Part shown: positions 1-11,430 of the stretch, piece after piece | Layout of the letters: every line of letters starts with the position of its first letter | How positions within the stretch are numbered: the first letter of the stretch is position 1 | Source: Microglena sp. YARC | Taxonomy: Eukaryota > Chlorophyta > Chlorophyceae > Chlamydomonadales > Chlamydomonadaceae | Direction: 5' to 3' | Assembly (NCBI GenBank): GCA_022414725.1 | Contig: CM039463.1 | Span: 85,610,132-85,674,131, forward strand | DNA length: 64,000 nt | Program-made: the position numbers and the translations under genes | The notes under the pieces: generated by a model | Told to the model about the DNA's origin: nothing | The model's input: the letters and a program-made list of their open reading frames with translations, nothing else | Database searches by the model: none

Positions 1-19
1 TCTCACTGCATTTCTAAAA

Positions 20-209
20 CCCTGTCCATTTGCCCTTCATTCCTCTTGCCGCAGACCTAGCTGGGCTTTGAAGGCACTGCCTGTCCTTGGTCTACAAATA
101 GTCTACTACTACTTACTTGGGACTACTACTACTACTACTAATACCCACTCGTCGGTCTCAGTATATTCTTCTAACCCCCTGTCCATACCCTTCATTCCTC
201 TTGCCGCAG
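20..209 (+). repeat. Tandem duplication of an intron end plus exon start
   Basis: A block of about 70 bp (pyrimidine tract, CCGCAG acceptor and the first ~36 nt of the exon) occurs at about 20-90 and again at about 176-245. The second is the exon 210-466. The spacer between them contains an (ACT)n run. The first copy keeps an intact acceptor. Confidence 0.75.
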
Positions 210-466
210 GCCCTAGCTGGGCCCTCAAGGCATTGCCCATCTTGCACTACCTCCTGGTGGGCAAGGCTGCGACTCAGCTACAGCCCTTACAGCCTAGCTA
301 CAAGGCGCTCTTGGAGGCACTACAGAAGCAAGGATTGGGACCAAGTTGCCAAGTACAGCCTGAAGGCAAAGAAAAGCAGCCGCGGCCAGCTCAGCTGCCA
401 GCTCAGAAGGCTCTGGGCAGTACTGCTTGCCAGGCTTTATCCTCGGGACGAAAGCTGTGGAGCTGA
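210..466 (+). CDS. Terminal exon of an unidentified gene
   Basis: The exon follows a good acceptor (pyrimidine-rich, ending CCGCAG at 204-209). It reads from PSWALKALPIL to GRKLWS and a TGA at 464-466. The frame is supported by the partial copy at 55-90: in this frame nearly all differences between the copies are synonymous (GCT/GCC, TTG/CTC, CTG/TTG, CCT/CCC), with one conservative V/I change. The rest is Gln/Pro/Lys-rich with no domain I recognise. Upstream exons lie outside the window. A second frame is also open to a donor-like site at 503, but the copy comparison does not support it. Confidence 0.55.
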
Positions 467-502
467 TGGCGAAAAAGGTTCCCAAGATATGAGCCTCTTA
501 AG

Positions 503-698
503 GTAATTTGGATTCTTTGGGTAGTCCAAATCACTCTGAGATGAAGGAGATCGGGGTCGATTCCCCCTTCGGTCAGCTCTTGGCGTTGCAGGTCGTTGTC
601 AAACGCGATAGTAGCTTGTCCAGTTGAGGTAGAAGACCGCTCTTTACCCGCGTACGACGGGTTCCCTTAACACCACGCCCCACCAGCGTTATCATTAC
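503..698 (+). mobile_element. tRNA-derived SINE, copy 1
   Basis: The head carries pol III promoter-like boxes: an A-box-like TGGATTCTTTGG at 509-520 and a B-box-like GGGTCGATTCC at 554-564. The body (about 600-690) aligns over its length with the reverse complement of 61850-62046, sharing TAGCTTGTCCAG, CCGCTCT and ACCACGCCCCAC blocks. Two such copies 61 kb apart in opposite orientation indicate a dispersed SINE. The ends are approximate. Confidence 0.6.
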
Positions 699-699
699 T

Positions 700-2090
700 G
701 GAATTCTTTGGGGGGCGCTCATCAAAGAGTTTGTTGAACCTGAACCTGAACCTGTCCGCCATATATGTTTTCCAACATTTAAGAGGATGTAATCATGTTT
801 TACAGGCCACGTCAGCCTCCCTCTTTTTTAGAGTGCCGCCACTGGGGAGCCCTGGGCGTGCATATTCAAAATGTAAGACACAAAACCAGGTAGGGGTGAG
901 AGGAGGGTCAGGTACTGGGGAGGGCAGGTTGGGGCCAGGGGCAGATTCCAACCCCCAAAAGTGATGTTTTTTTCAAATCTGAAAGTGGGTTTTTCCTAGC
1001 TTTATGGTTCTAGGCCTCCTCCAGGGACAGCGCTTAAGTGCTGTCTATAGCTTTTGTAGTTTGTCAGGGCCATTACGGGCGAAAACAAAGTTTTGTTTAC
1101 TTTTTATAGCGACAATTTCGCTAAAACGGGGTCAAAAACTAGTGATCGCTATATTAGTGGAAATAAAATATTCCCATCAAACAGCATACTCTTTGCTTTT
1201 TTTTTGCTGGGGGTGGCCCTGGGGGTGGCTATTACACATGCGAATGCCTTTGCCTTTACAAAAAATTATCACTCAAAAAAAGCCGGAGTTGCCGTCGAAC
1301 CAGCTCATCCAACAGGTGTTTGTTTTGAAAACGGCCCATTAAAAAAAGCTGGATAAAGGCCCTGGTGGTCCATGGGTGTGATAGTCAAAATTTGGAGGCC
1401 TGGGCACCTCCTGATGTAATCATGTTTTATAGGTAGGGGTCGGCTATGTTATATAATATTAGTGAATAAACCCGGAATAAATAATAATAAATAATAAATA
1501 TAAATACATAATAACATTAGGTAATATTAGTCGGACGAGCCGTCTCACCAGAATCTCGAATTTATTTGAAAAACTTATATTATTGTGACACTGTAATAAT
1601 ATTAGTTAATATTAGTTTTCCAAACACTAATATTGGTTGCCGTTCCCTATTTATAGGCCACCCCAGCCTCCCTCTTTCAAAGAGTGCCCACCCTAGGGGT
1701 GGCCCTGGGGTGCGATATTCAAAAAGAAAGACCAAAGCCTGAGGGACACCATCACGGCCACCACCACCGCCATTACAGTTTCTGTGGTAACCCCCACCCT
1801 CTCCCCCCCCGCCCCTTTCCACTCCCCACTCCCAACCTCCCAACCTTAGACGTAAACCCCAACCCCATACATCTCGCCACCACCAATACCACCACCATTA
1901 CCACAACCTTAGACCTGGAGGCCCTAGGGTGCGATATTCAAAATGTAAGACGCAAACTATACTCTTTTGCTTTTTTATGATGTATGGGTGTGTTGTGCTA
2001 TGATGCATGGGTGTCTTGGCAACCTTTATACACTCGGACCAATTTTTCCCCCCTCCGAAAATCGGATTTCGATGCACCAGAAAGCCAGTA
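700..2090. other. Non-coding stretch with low-complexity DNA
   Basis: I see no gene. The stretch has two related segments (about 740-900 and 1640-1960) sharing a motif like GGGGTGCGATATTCAAAA, an AT-rich part at 1440-1640 with many ATATTAGT words, and a CCACCACCA run. The short open frames lack splice or codon support. Confidence 0.5.
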
Positions 2091-2099
2091 CTCTTATAA

Positions 2100-3115
2100 T
2101 CTCCTACCTTGTGGTAGGTGTTTGGTAGGCGTGGGCGTGTGGTAGGTGTAGGCGCGTGGCAGGTGTTTGGTCGGTGTGGGGGTGTGGTAGGTTTGAGGTA
2201 GGTGTAGGTGTTTGGTAGGTGTGGGCGTGTGGTAGGTGTTCCGTCGGTCTGGGCGTGTGGTAGGTTTGTGGTAGGTGTAGGTGTTTGGTAGGTGTGGGCG
2301 TGTGGTAGGTGTTTCGTCGGTGTGGGCGTGTGGTAGGTGTTTGGTACGTGTGGGTGTGTGGTAGGTTTGTGGTAGGTGTAGGGGTGTGTTGACTTTGACT
2401 TTGACTCATATCTGTTTTGACTTTGACTTGTTGTCTTTGACTTGTTGACTTTGACTCGTATCTGTGTTGACTTTGACTTGTTGACTTCGACTTTGACTTT
2501 GACTCATATCTGCACTGGGTTTGGTTGGTTGGTTGGTTGACTTTGACTCGTATCTGCACTGGGGTTGGTTGGTTGGTTGACTTTGACTTTGACTCATACC
2601 TGCACTGGGGTTGGTTGGTTGGTTGGTTGACTTTGACTTTGACTCATATCTGCACTGGGGTTGGTTGGTTGGTCGGTTGACTTTGACTTTGACTCATATC
2701 TGCACTGGGGTTGGTTGGTTGGTTGGTTGACTTTGACTTTGACTCATATCTGCACTGGGGTTGGTTGGTTGACTTTGACTTTGACTCATATCTGCACTGG
2801 GGTTGGTTGGTTGACTTTGACTTGGACTCATATCTGCACTGGGGTTTGTTGGTTGGTTGGTTGGTTTACTTTGACTTTGACTCATATCTGCACTGGGGTT
2901 GGTTGGTTGGTTGGTTGGTTGACTTTGACTTTGACTCATATCTGCACTGGGGTTGGTTGGTTGGTTGGTTGGTAAACTTTGACTTTGACTCATATCTGCA
3001 CTGGGGTTGGTTGGTTGGTTGGTTGGTTGACTTTGACTTTGACTCATATCTGCACTGGGGTTGGTTGGTTGGTTGACTTTGACTTTGACTCAATTCTCCA
3101 CACACACACACACAC
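2100..3115. repeat. Two adjoining minisatellites
   Basis: Positions 2100-2390 are a TGGTAGGTGT-rich array. From 2385 to 3110 the unit is about 50 bp: TTGACTTTGACT, then CATATCTGCACTGGGG, then a variable (GGTT)n run, about 13 times. The open frames on both strands arise from periodicity. A short (CA)n run follows at 3100. Confidence 0.9.
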
Positions 3116-3200
3116 ACTTTGACTCATATGTGCACACACCTCATTCATTCAAATTATTTTTTCCTTGAACCCACATCACACCCTGCTCCTCAATATGTAG

Positions 3201-3284
3201 GAGCTGGCAGTTGGCTTCACTAAGGACGCTGCGATACGCAGTATTGGCGCACTGCTGAAGTTGTATGAGCTCAAGCAATATCGG
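3201..3284 (+). CDS. Unknown gene 1, internal exon a
   Basis: 84 nt, 28 codons, phase 0 at both ends. It is preceded by an acceptor ending ATGTAG and followed by donor GTGCGT. It encodes GFTKDAAIRSIGALLKLYEL and flanking residues. Confidence 0.7.
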
Positions 3285-6200
3285 GTGCGTGCAATCACAT
3301 TTGCTGTCACATGTTAACCTTAGCTGTCACATGTTAACCTTAGCTGTCACATGTTAACCTTAGCTGTCACATGTTAACCTTAGCTGTCACATGTTAACCT
3401 TAGCTGTCACATGTTAACCTTAGCTGTCACATGTTAACCTTTGCTGTTACATGTTAACCTTTGCTGTCACATGTTAACCTTTGCTGTCACATATTAACCT
3501 TTGCTGTCACATGTTAACCTTTGCTGTCACATGTTAACCTTTGCTGTCACATGTTAACCTTTGCTGTCACATGTTAACCTTTGCTGTCACATGTTAATCT
3601 TTGCTGTCACATGTTACTTTACCTGCTTGCTGTCACATGTTAACCTTTGCTGTCACATGTTAACCTTTGCTGTCACATTTCAAAATTTGCTTGTTTTCGT
3701 TTCAGTCCCGAGAAAGAAAAAAACATAACATAAAAATGACATAACCAAGACAATACCAATCCCAACAATGCAAACCCTGCAGGATGGCACGGCAGTTGTC
3801 GTCATTATTCTCCACGACCTAACCGAGGGCTCCAAGGACGCCCCGTGGGCTAAAGTGATCTGTAAGGGCACCTTTGCAGATAGGTGAGATGCAACTTGAA
3901 GTGGGGGGGGAGGGGGGGAGGTGCAAAGATGCAACCCAAGAGGTGCTCGAGTAAGACTAGGCTAGTAAATACATACATACCGGTATCCTATTATAGATCG
4001 CTCTCTGCCGTCACACCCATCCACCCACCCGTCCAAGGTTACCCGGCTTGAGTGGTGCCCGAATTTTCCTGCGCCGACCTGTTCACCCCCTGCGCTGCTT
4101 TGCACTGCTCTAATGAAGCCGGTGTCGTTTTCGACTCCTTCTAACTGCTCCTCTGTGAAATTCTCTTGCATTTCCTATGCCTAGCTGTTCTGATGCCCGG
4201 ATTTTCCTTCGCACTTCTGCTATTTTCGGTGCTCGCTGCTTGAGTCCCCCGATATTCAACGGTGTAGCCTCCCTTGGTCCATCTGCCCAAACTCTTTCCC
4301 ACCGATTTCACTGCCACTGCCAATAACTTCGCATGCAGCTCCCCCTGTCGCAGCATTCCGTTGGCCTTCTCCTGCGCTCTCACGCACTCCTGCCAGCTCG
4401 CTGTCTGCCTTTCGCTGACGTGGCCAGGGGCAGTGGTTTCGGAATTACCCGTTTCTGAGTTACCCGTTTCCGGATCTCGATTTTCCGAGACCTGTCGCTG
4501 ACGTGGCCACGGGGGTCCGCCCGTCGGTACGACGGGCTCAGATGCTAGTCTTATTATATAAAGTAGCATGTAGTAGGCGTGGAGGGTATAGCGCGTGCCC
4601 GGCGCGTGGTCGGTCCCTTTTGGCCCAGCCACTTGGGGTTTTGGTTCCATATCTTGCCGACCTGTCGCCCAGGTGGCAGCCAGTCTGGGATCTCGATTTT
4701 TCGGCGCAGCCACAGAAACGATTGCCTCTCTGCGGTCCACCCATCCACCCACCCGTCCAAGGTTACCCGGCTTGAGTGCTGCTCGTATTTTCCTGCGCCG
4801 ACCTGTTCACCCCCTGCGCTGCTTTGCACTGCTCTATCATGAAGCCGGTGTCGTTTTCGACTCCTTCTCACTGCTCCTCCGTGAAATTCTCTTGCATTTC
4901 CTGAGCCTAAGCTATTCTGGGTGCCCCGAATTTCCCTTCTTACTTCTAACTATTTCCGGTGCTCGCTGCCTGAGTCCCCCGATATTCAACGGTGTAGCCT
5001 CCCTTGGTCCATCTGCCCAAACTCTTTCCCACCGATTTCGCTGCCACTGCCAATAACTTCGCATGCAGCTCCCCCTGTCGCAGCATTCCGTTGGCCTTCT
5101 CCTGCGCTCTCACGCACTCCTGCCAGCTCGCTGTCTGCCTTTCGCTGACGTGGCCAGGGGCAGTGGTTTCGGAATTACCCGTTTCTGAGTTACCCGTTCC
5201 GGATCTCGATTTTCCCGAGGCTGTCGCTGACGTGCCCCGGGGTCTGCCCGTCGGTACGACGGGCCCAGATGCTAGTCTTATTATATAAAGTAGCGCGAGG
5301 GTTTAGCGCGTGGTTTCAGGGCATTGGTTTCTTTGGTTTCGGATCTTCATTTCCGAGACCTGTCGCTGACGTGGCCACGGGGGTCTGCCCGTCGGTACGA
5401 CAGGCTCAGATGCTAGTCTTATTATATAAAGTAGCATGTAGTAGGCGTGGAGGGTATAGCGCGTGCCCGGCGCGTGGTCGGTCCCTTTTGGCCCAGCCAC
5501 TTGGGGTTTTGGTTCCATATCTTGCCGACCTGTCGCCCAGGTGGCAGCCAGTCTGGGATCTCGATTTTTCGGCGCAGCCACAGAAACGATTGCCTCTCTG
5601 CGGTCCACCCATCCACCACCCGTCCAAGGTTACCCGCTTGAGTGGTGCCCGAATTCCTGCGCGACCTGTTCACCCCCTGCGCTGCTTTGCACTGCTCTAT
5701 CATGAAGCCGGTGTCGTTTTCGACTCCTTCTCACTGCTCCTCCGTGAAATTCTCTTGCATTTCCTGAGCCTAGCTATTCTGGTGCCCGAATTTCCCTTCG
5801 CACTTCTACTATTTCCGGTGCTCGCTGCCTGAGTCCCCCGATATTCAACGGTGTAGCCTCCCTTGGTCCATCTGCCCAAACTCTTTCCCACCGATTTCGC
5901 TGCCACTGCCAATAACTTCGCATGCAGCTCCCCCTGTCGCAGCATTCCGTTGGCCTTCTCCTGCGCTTCTCACGCACTCCTGCCAGCTCGCTGTCGGTGC
6001 CTTTCGCTGACGTGGCCAGGGCAGTGGTTTCGGAATTACCCGTTTCTGAGTTACCCGTTTCCGGATCTCGATTTTCCGAGAGCTGTCGCTGACGTGGCCA
6101 CGGGGGTCTGCCCGTCGGTACGACGGGCCCAGATTGCTATTCCTATAAGATAAAAGTAGCATGGCCCGTGATATGGTTTAGCCCTTTTGGCCCAGGCAGT

Positions 6201-9200
6201 TAGGCTTTTGGTTCCAGTGGTTTCGGATCTCGATTTTTCGACACCTGTGGCTGACGTGGCCACGGGGGGGGTCCTCCCGTCGGTACGACGGGCTCAGATG
6301 CTAGTCTTATCTATTATTATAAATATAAGTTTGGGCGCCAGGGGTTTAGCCGCTTTTGGCTCAGGCGGTTGGGCTTTTGGTTTCATATCTTGCCGACCTG
6401 TCGCCCAGGTGGCAGCCAGTCTGGGATCTCGATTTCTCGGCGCAGCCACAAGAACGATTGCCTGTCTGCCGACCACCCATCCACCGACCCGTCCAAGGTT
6501 ACCCGGCTTGGTGCCCGTCGTTTCGCTGCCACTGTCAATAACTTCGCATGCAGCTCCCCCCGTCGCAGCATTCCCTTGGCCTTCTCCTGTGCTCTCACGC
6601 ACTCATGCCCGCTCGCTGGCTGCCTTTCGCTGACGTGGCCAGGGGCAGTGGTTTCGGGATAATCCGTTTCGGAGTTACCCGTTTTCGGATCTCGATTTTT
6701 TCCGAGAGCTGTCGTTGACGTGGCCACGGGGGTCCTCCCGTCGGTACGACGGGCTCAGATGCTAGTCTTATTATTTTAAGTAGCATGGCCGTGATATGGT
6801 TTAGCCCTTTTGGCCCAGGCAGTTGGGCTTTTGGTTTCAGTGGTTTCGGATCTCGATTTCTTGCTGACCTGTCGCCCAGGTGGCAGCGAGTCTGGGATCT
6901 CGATTTTTCGGCGCCACAGGAACGATTGCCTCTCTGCCGTCCACCCATCCACCGACCCATCCAAGGTTACCCGGCTTGGTGCCCAATTTTTCCTGCGACC
7001 TGTTCACCCCCTGCGCTGCTTTGCATTGCTCTTATGAAGCCGGTGTCGTTTTTTACTCCTTCTCACTGCTCCTCTGTGAAGTTCTCTTGCATTTCCTAAG
7101 CCAAGCCGTTCTGAAACCCGAATTTTCCTTCACACTTCTGCAATTTACGGTGCTCGCCAGAACGACGAGGAAAGGAACCTTGCTAATCAGCATTGACGAT
7201 AAGCCGTTGCTGCTGAAACATAGCGGTGCGCGGCCGACAACTAGCCAAGGCGTGAAGCCCATACTACCAGGATTTGTCATCTGGTCAACCCCACATCTTT
7301 AAATCCTGCGTGGGTAAACTTGCACAAAGAACAAGCTTCGGGCATGTAGCTTTGCGATTGGGCATGTTCGGTTTCTCGACAAGTTTGGTATTGCGAACGT
7401 TCAGGGGGGCAGGTAGGGGAGAATGTGAGTCAATGGCGGTGCATGGGAGGAGGGATGGTGGGTCCAGAGAATGGGGGGGGGGAGGAAGAGGGACGGGGAA
7501 GGAGACAGGGGAGGTGGAGGCATGGAGGTAGGTTCAAGAGCAGGGTATTCAAAGCGCGCTTAACTTTGAGCGCTGACTTTTTGACCCCCTCTGCGCTTTA
7601 AGCGCAGTTTTTTGCAACCCTTTGTGGGCGCTGCAAGCGCTTTTTGCACAATGAAGCGCACTTATTTTGTTTTCAAGTGCGCTAAAGCGCTGGCCAATTT
7701 GACCATTTGAAGTACCCTGGTCAAGAGTAAGAAAACAGGGAATGGGGGGAGATGGAGGGAGGTTGAAGAGGAAGTTGAGGAGGATAGGAAACAGAAAGAG
7801 GGAGGGGGTAGGAAGGAGGACAAAGGGAGGGAGGGTGAAGAAGGAGGAGGGGGGGGGGCAGGGAGGGGCGGCCAACAGCACACGGGCTACCGTGCTAGTC
7901 TCTATATATGTCAACATACAGGAATTCCCACGAATTCCCGCAAGCTGGCGCTGGCTGGCTATCAGATTTTTCGTGAAGCTGGGTATAGGGTTTAGGGAAC
8001 CTAGCGTAGCTTTACTGTGTCGACTTCCCATCCAACTCCCCACCCAAATTTAAAAATGTCGACCGAGCAAATGCGCTAATAACCCTTCTTTTCGCATGCT
8101 CATTTCGTGTCGATGTCTGTATCTACCCTTTTCCGCATTTTTTCTGAGCGCCTATTCAGACCAACTATGGCGCTCAGACTCATCGCCTATAATCTATTGC
8201 TTCTTGATGCCACCATGCAAGCGCACAACCAAACAAATTTAGATGTAAGGGCGGCGAATACAGCCAGCCAGCGCGATAGGCGAGCTCTTCATCAGCACGA
8301 ATGGAGAGCCCTCAGACGGACGAGGATAGGAGCGATGCAAACCAGCGTCGACGTTTAGCATATGCTGCCTGGCAGGCTGGACCTAACGCTGACAGGCAGG
8401 CTGCGCAGGCTCAAGCTAATGTTGACAGGACAACACAGCCAGTCAGCGAGCAAGGCGAGCTCTTCAAAACGGCGAGGACAGGACCCATGCAAAGCAGCTT
8501 AGACGTTTAGCAGATGCTGCTAACCCACAGCAGCGCGCGACTTATAACCAGGCCAGGCGAGAAGCTCATGCAACCAGTCCTGAAAATCAACGCCAGGTTA
8601 ATAATCAGACAAGACGTGAACCTCATGCTGGCAGGCAGGCTGCCGCGCTCAATTCGCAATTGATTTGTTATCATCCTCTGCAACAACGTCATGCCATCGC
8701 ATTGTCTGGTTCGCAGGCAATTATTGCGAGACGTGTTTTAATTTCTTGAGACCTCCACTGGCATTACCTACCCTACGCGATATGGCCCTTGCACCCCTCA
8801 TCCAATCTCTTTTCATTGTTACAAGCATTGGTACATCGGTTGCTTAGCATGTTGCGATAGAAGACTGGCTGAAATATCCTGGTCAAAACAACAGCTGTAG
8901 ACCCAACTATGTAACGCGCAAAGAAGAAGCTGCAGGTATGTCGCTTTGCGAATTGCGATTGCGCACGCCCGGTATTCTCAGCGGGGGCGGCTTTTGCAAG
9001 TTGTTAGCAGGTTGAACCCGCAGCCTGCTCTTTATCCACTTCGTAAATCTGCATGGTGTAGGCCTACAGCTGGAGTGAAAGGGATGGGGTAGGGAGAAGG
9101 GGATTAAGTGTGCGTGCCGGTTGTTGGGGAAAGAGAGAGCGGAGGGGGAGGGTCGAGGGTGACCCACCCTGGTGGGGATGGCTGGGGTGAGGGGAGGGGG

Positions 9201-10391
9201 AGAAAAGAAAGTGTGTACATGGGGTGGGTGAGGGGCATGGAGAGATCGAGAAATGTCACACATGTGTGGACGCTGTGGGTCTGGCTTGGGTTGAGTTGGA
9301 ATGGTATGTGTGTGATACATATGGGTAGGGGGGTACATACAAGGACGTAACCCGTTCTGTTACCCAGACCAGAACCCAGGGCCTGGGTGGGGGGTGGCCA
9401 CCGGCCACACAGGCTACCGTTCTAGTGCATACATAAATACATACATACATACATACATACATACATACATACTAACATGCATGCATGCTTTTATTGCAGG
9501 GCAATGGAGGCGCTGGCACAGATACCCTCCAAACCCCACAGCTCCCAAGAGCCGGTGCTCTTTGCCGTCAGCCACCTCATCAGCTTGGAGCTCAATGCGT
9601 ACAAGATAACTGACAACTCCGAAATGCAGGCCAAGCAGGTCTGCAATAAGTACATGTTCGATATGAGGAAGGCAGCTCAGAAGCAGTACAATCAGCTGAA
9701 GGCTAACAAGGAAAGGCGGGCGACTGACTTTCAAAATTGCGCTCGTCAGGCGGACCAGGAAATCTGGGTCCCACGTCCCATGGGGGTGCCAAGCCCAACT
9801 CCTGATCAGCACGCTGCCCCTGGCCTAGGTCCCCCTTCTGCCCCTGCGGGTATGTGGACCCAGGTTGAAAGGGAGTTGGGTGACAGGGGGCGGCTGGGGG
9901 TGAAGGGACCCAGCAGTCAAAGGAACCATGCAGCCCTGAGCAGTAGGAGCAATGCCCCCAGAAACCAGAACCCCCAACAACGAGCCCCCATCAACGAGCA
10001 GAGGCCTGGGGCACCTGCCCATCCAGCCGGCCACTTACTAGCAGCAGAAGTCCCCAGGAATCAGAATCGACCCAGAGCAGCCTCAATGCAACAAGCAAGG
10101 CCAGTGGCCACTCTCAATCCAGCCTCGTGCTCGCAGGCACCAACTGTCCAATTGCCTCCTGGCTCCTACCAACTCAATCCAGCCTCGTACTCACAGGCAC
10201 CAACTGTCCAGCTGCCTCCTGGCTCCTACCAAGCCTCTTTCACTGCATCTTTAGCCCCCAGTTGTGGACCCCCCAACAACGGTCCTAGGGACAGTAACGA
10301 GGAGGAGGAGGAGGGCCTGGATTCACAGGTGGACAGAGTCCCTGAGTCAGTTCCTGACGAGGACTTCCCTCCCTTACCTCCAGTCATCTAA
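3201..10391 (+). CDS. Unknown-function gene (last three exons)
   Basis: Exons 3201-3284, 3783-3883 and 9500-10391 join in frame: phase 0 at the first junction, and AG plus G making Arg at the second. Introns are GT-AG. The 358 in-window residues have three parts. First comes a compact segment, with ELAVGFTKDAAIRSIGALLK in exon 1 and a hydrophobic AVVVIILHDL in exon 2. Next is a basic, probably helical segment (MRKAAQKQYNQLKANKERR). Last is a long Pro/Gln/Asn-rich, probably disordered region with a duplicated 20-residue block, an acidic EEEEEGLD patch and the ending DEDFPPLPPVI. I do not recognise the family. The 5' end is missing or unrecognised, and the 5.6 kb second intron makes the last link an inference from phase and order. 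Confidence 0.65.
3295..3690. repeat. 20-bp minisatellite in the first intron of gene 1
   Basis: About 18 near-identical units of TGCTGTCACATGTTAACCTT (one A/T variant). Each carries the hexamer palindromes ACATGT and GTTAAC. The array starts within 15 bp of the donor of exon 3201-3284. Confidence 0.95.
3783..3883 (+). CDS. Unknown gene 1, internal exon b
   Basis: 101 nt after acceptor CCCTGCAG and before donor GTGAGA. It reads DGTAVVVIILHDLTEGSK, then DAPWAKVICKGTFAD, and ends with two bases of a split Arg codon that exon 9500 completes. Confidence 0.7.
4000..7160. repeat. Large complex tandem repeat, unit about 730-870 bp
   Basis: About four partial units share blocks: CACCCCCTGCGCTGC (near 4085, 4810, 5670, 7005), CACGCACTCCTGCCAGC and relatives (near 4383, 5113, 5977, 6598), and a hairpin CCCGTCGGTACGACGGG (near 4521, 5249, 6111, 6278, 6738; a variant near 5391) followed by CAGATGCTAGTCTTAT. 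Units differ by indels and internal duplication. Minus-strand frames stay open for up to 203 codons but break differently in each unit, so I do not call a gene. The array lies inside the large intron of gene 1. Confidence 0.85.
7541..7719. mobile_element. hAT-like MITE, family B, copy 1
   Basis: Termini CAGGGTATTCAAA and TTTGAAGTACCCTG are inverted repeats. The flanks are TTCAAGAG (7533-7540) and GTCAAGAG (7720-7727), an 8-bp target duplication with one mismatch, typical of hAT elements. The interior is rich in AGCGC words (for example GCGCTTTAAGCGC types) and has no ORF. Confidence 0.85.
7730..8060. other. Purine-rich low-complexity DNA
   Basis: A G/A-rich tract (about 7740-7870) is followed by a segment with GGCTACCGTGCTAGT that resembles 9395-9425, where a similar purine-rich tract precedes GGCTACCGTTCTAGT. 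The two may be copies of an undefined repeat. I see no gene. Confidence 0.4.
8100..8890 (+). pseudogene. Broken ORF of possible transposon origin
   Basis: The frames read Arg/Gln/Ala-rich repeats (RRRLAYAAWQAGPNADRQAA near 8340; RRLADAANPQQRATYNQARR near 8510) and then a Cys-rich stretch (CYKHWYIGCLACCD near 8815), but frame changes and stops separate them. Two related blocks begin GCGAGCTCTTCA at 8280 and 8454. The arginine-rich repeats resemble N-terminal regions of some Helitron/PIF1-type proteins, but no helicase motif is present, so the origin is a guess. It lies in the large intron of gene 1. Confidence 0.3.
9425..9480. repeat. (ACAT)n microsatellite
   Basis: About ten ACAT units sit directly upstream of the pyrimidine tract and acceptor of the exon at 9500. 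Confidence 0.9.
9500..10391 (+). CDS. Unknown gene 1, terminal exon
   Basis: 892 nt after acceptor TTATTGCAG, ending at TAA 10389-10391. The first base completes the split Arg codon. It encodes AMEALAQIPSKPHSSQEP, then VLFAVSHLISLELNAYKI, a basic helix-like stretch and a long Pro/Gln/Asn-rich tail. A 60-bp tandem duplication (10113-10232) repeats a block containing SQAPTVQLPPGSYQ. The ending EDFPPLP is a short hydrophobic motif in an acidic context. Confidence 0.75.
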
Positions 10392-11430
10392 ATCAACCCC
10401 AGCCCCGAAGTTGGAAAGGCCCACCAGCCTGACAACAGTCCTAAGGGCAGTGGCGAGGAGGGAAAGAATTAAGCCGGGTGATGATCTGAGGTTCGGAGGC
10501 GTTTGGTCGCGTTCGGAGGTTCAAATGTTCGAGCGCGGCGAGGAGTAGTCACCATAGCTGTCCCCTGGCTTACGCTGAGAAATGCCACCTGGTTTAGGGG
10601 GGAACTCTCTGCTGCTCACCGTCTTCCGCGTATTCCTCGCCAGGCTGCTTCAGGAGGGCCCCAGCTCTGCTGCCTGAGACGCAACCAATTGTATAGCCTG
10701 CGTCCTGCGACGCAACAGACCCTTCTTTCTGGTCAACGGACCCTCCCCACGTTGCGTCCTGCGACGCAACGGGCTCTTCGACGTTTTGTCTGCGACGAAG
10801 GACGCAACGTCCCAAACAACCCTGTTCCCTGCGTGCGATGAATATGGAAACCAATGAGCACGCTCAGCCGATTCGAACGCGTGTCTGGGATGTGGAGACC
10901 ACTTTGGATCTGTTGGGTCTCTTGGGTTAAGGGCCTGGCCTGGACTCTCAACTACGCCTCCAATTGTATGAGCTTTTTGGTGATAATATATTCATTAGCG
11001 AACATCAGGAAGGGGTGACACAATCTCATCCAAGGCAAGCAACTATCTTGATCACCAACCATGAAAACATGATATGCAAAATCTTTGAATACACCGACCA
11101 GCATGCTGTGGCTAGATCCATCATAGGATGCCAACGACTTGTCATTGGCTAGCCATTGTTGGCCCACAACATCTGGGAGGGTCTTCCAACAATCCTCAGT
11201 AAAAAGAAAGGCAATATTGCAGCAAGCAGGCAAGATTGCAGCAAGCAAGCAGTATTATCAGCACTAGTTCCATATTCTAAAAATCATACCCTCTGAAACC
11301 AGGGAGTTTGACCACCAGGATTCAAACACAGAATGCCTGGGTTATTTTTTATTGACAGGTTTTTCACCCCAGGAAGCGGGGCCCTATACACAAACCAGCG
11401 CCACCGAGGATGCAGAAAGAAATGCAGCAT
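10392..11430. other. 3' flank of gene 1 with a partial family C MITE
   Basis: No gene is seen. At about 10640-10835 the sequence shares family C hallmarks (repeated CTGCGACGCAAC words, ending AAACAACCCTG). The remainder is unremarkable. Confidence 0.5.

Noticed and set aside
3295..3690. Regular 20-bp repeats resembling a CRISPR array
   Set aside because: Units are contiguous without unique spacers, and the context is a eukaryotic intron.
4141..4752. 203-codon minus-strand frame in the 4-7 kb array
   Set aside because: Frame is not maintained between units, and no domain is recognisable.
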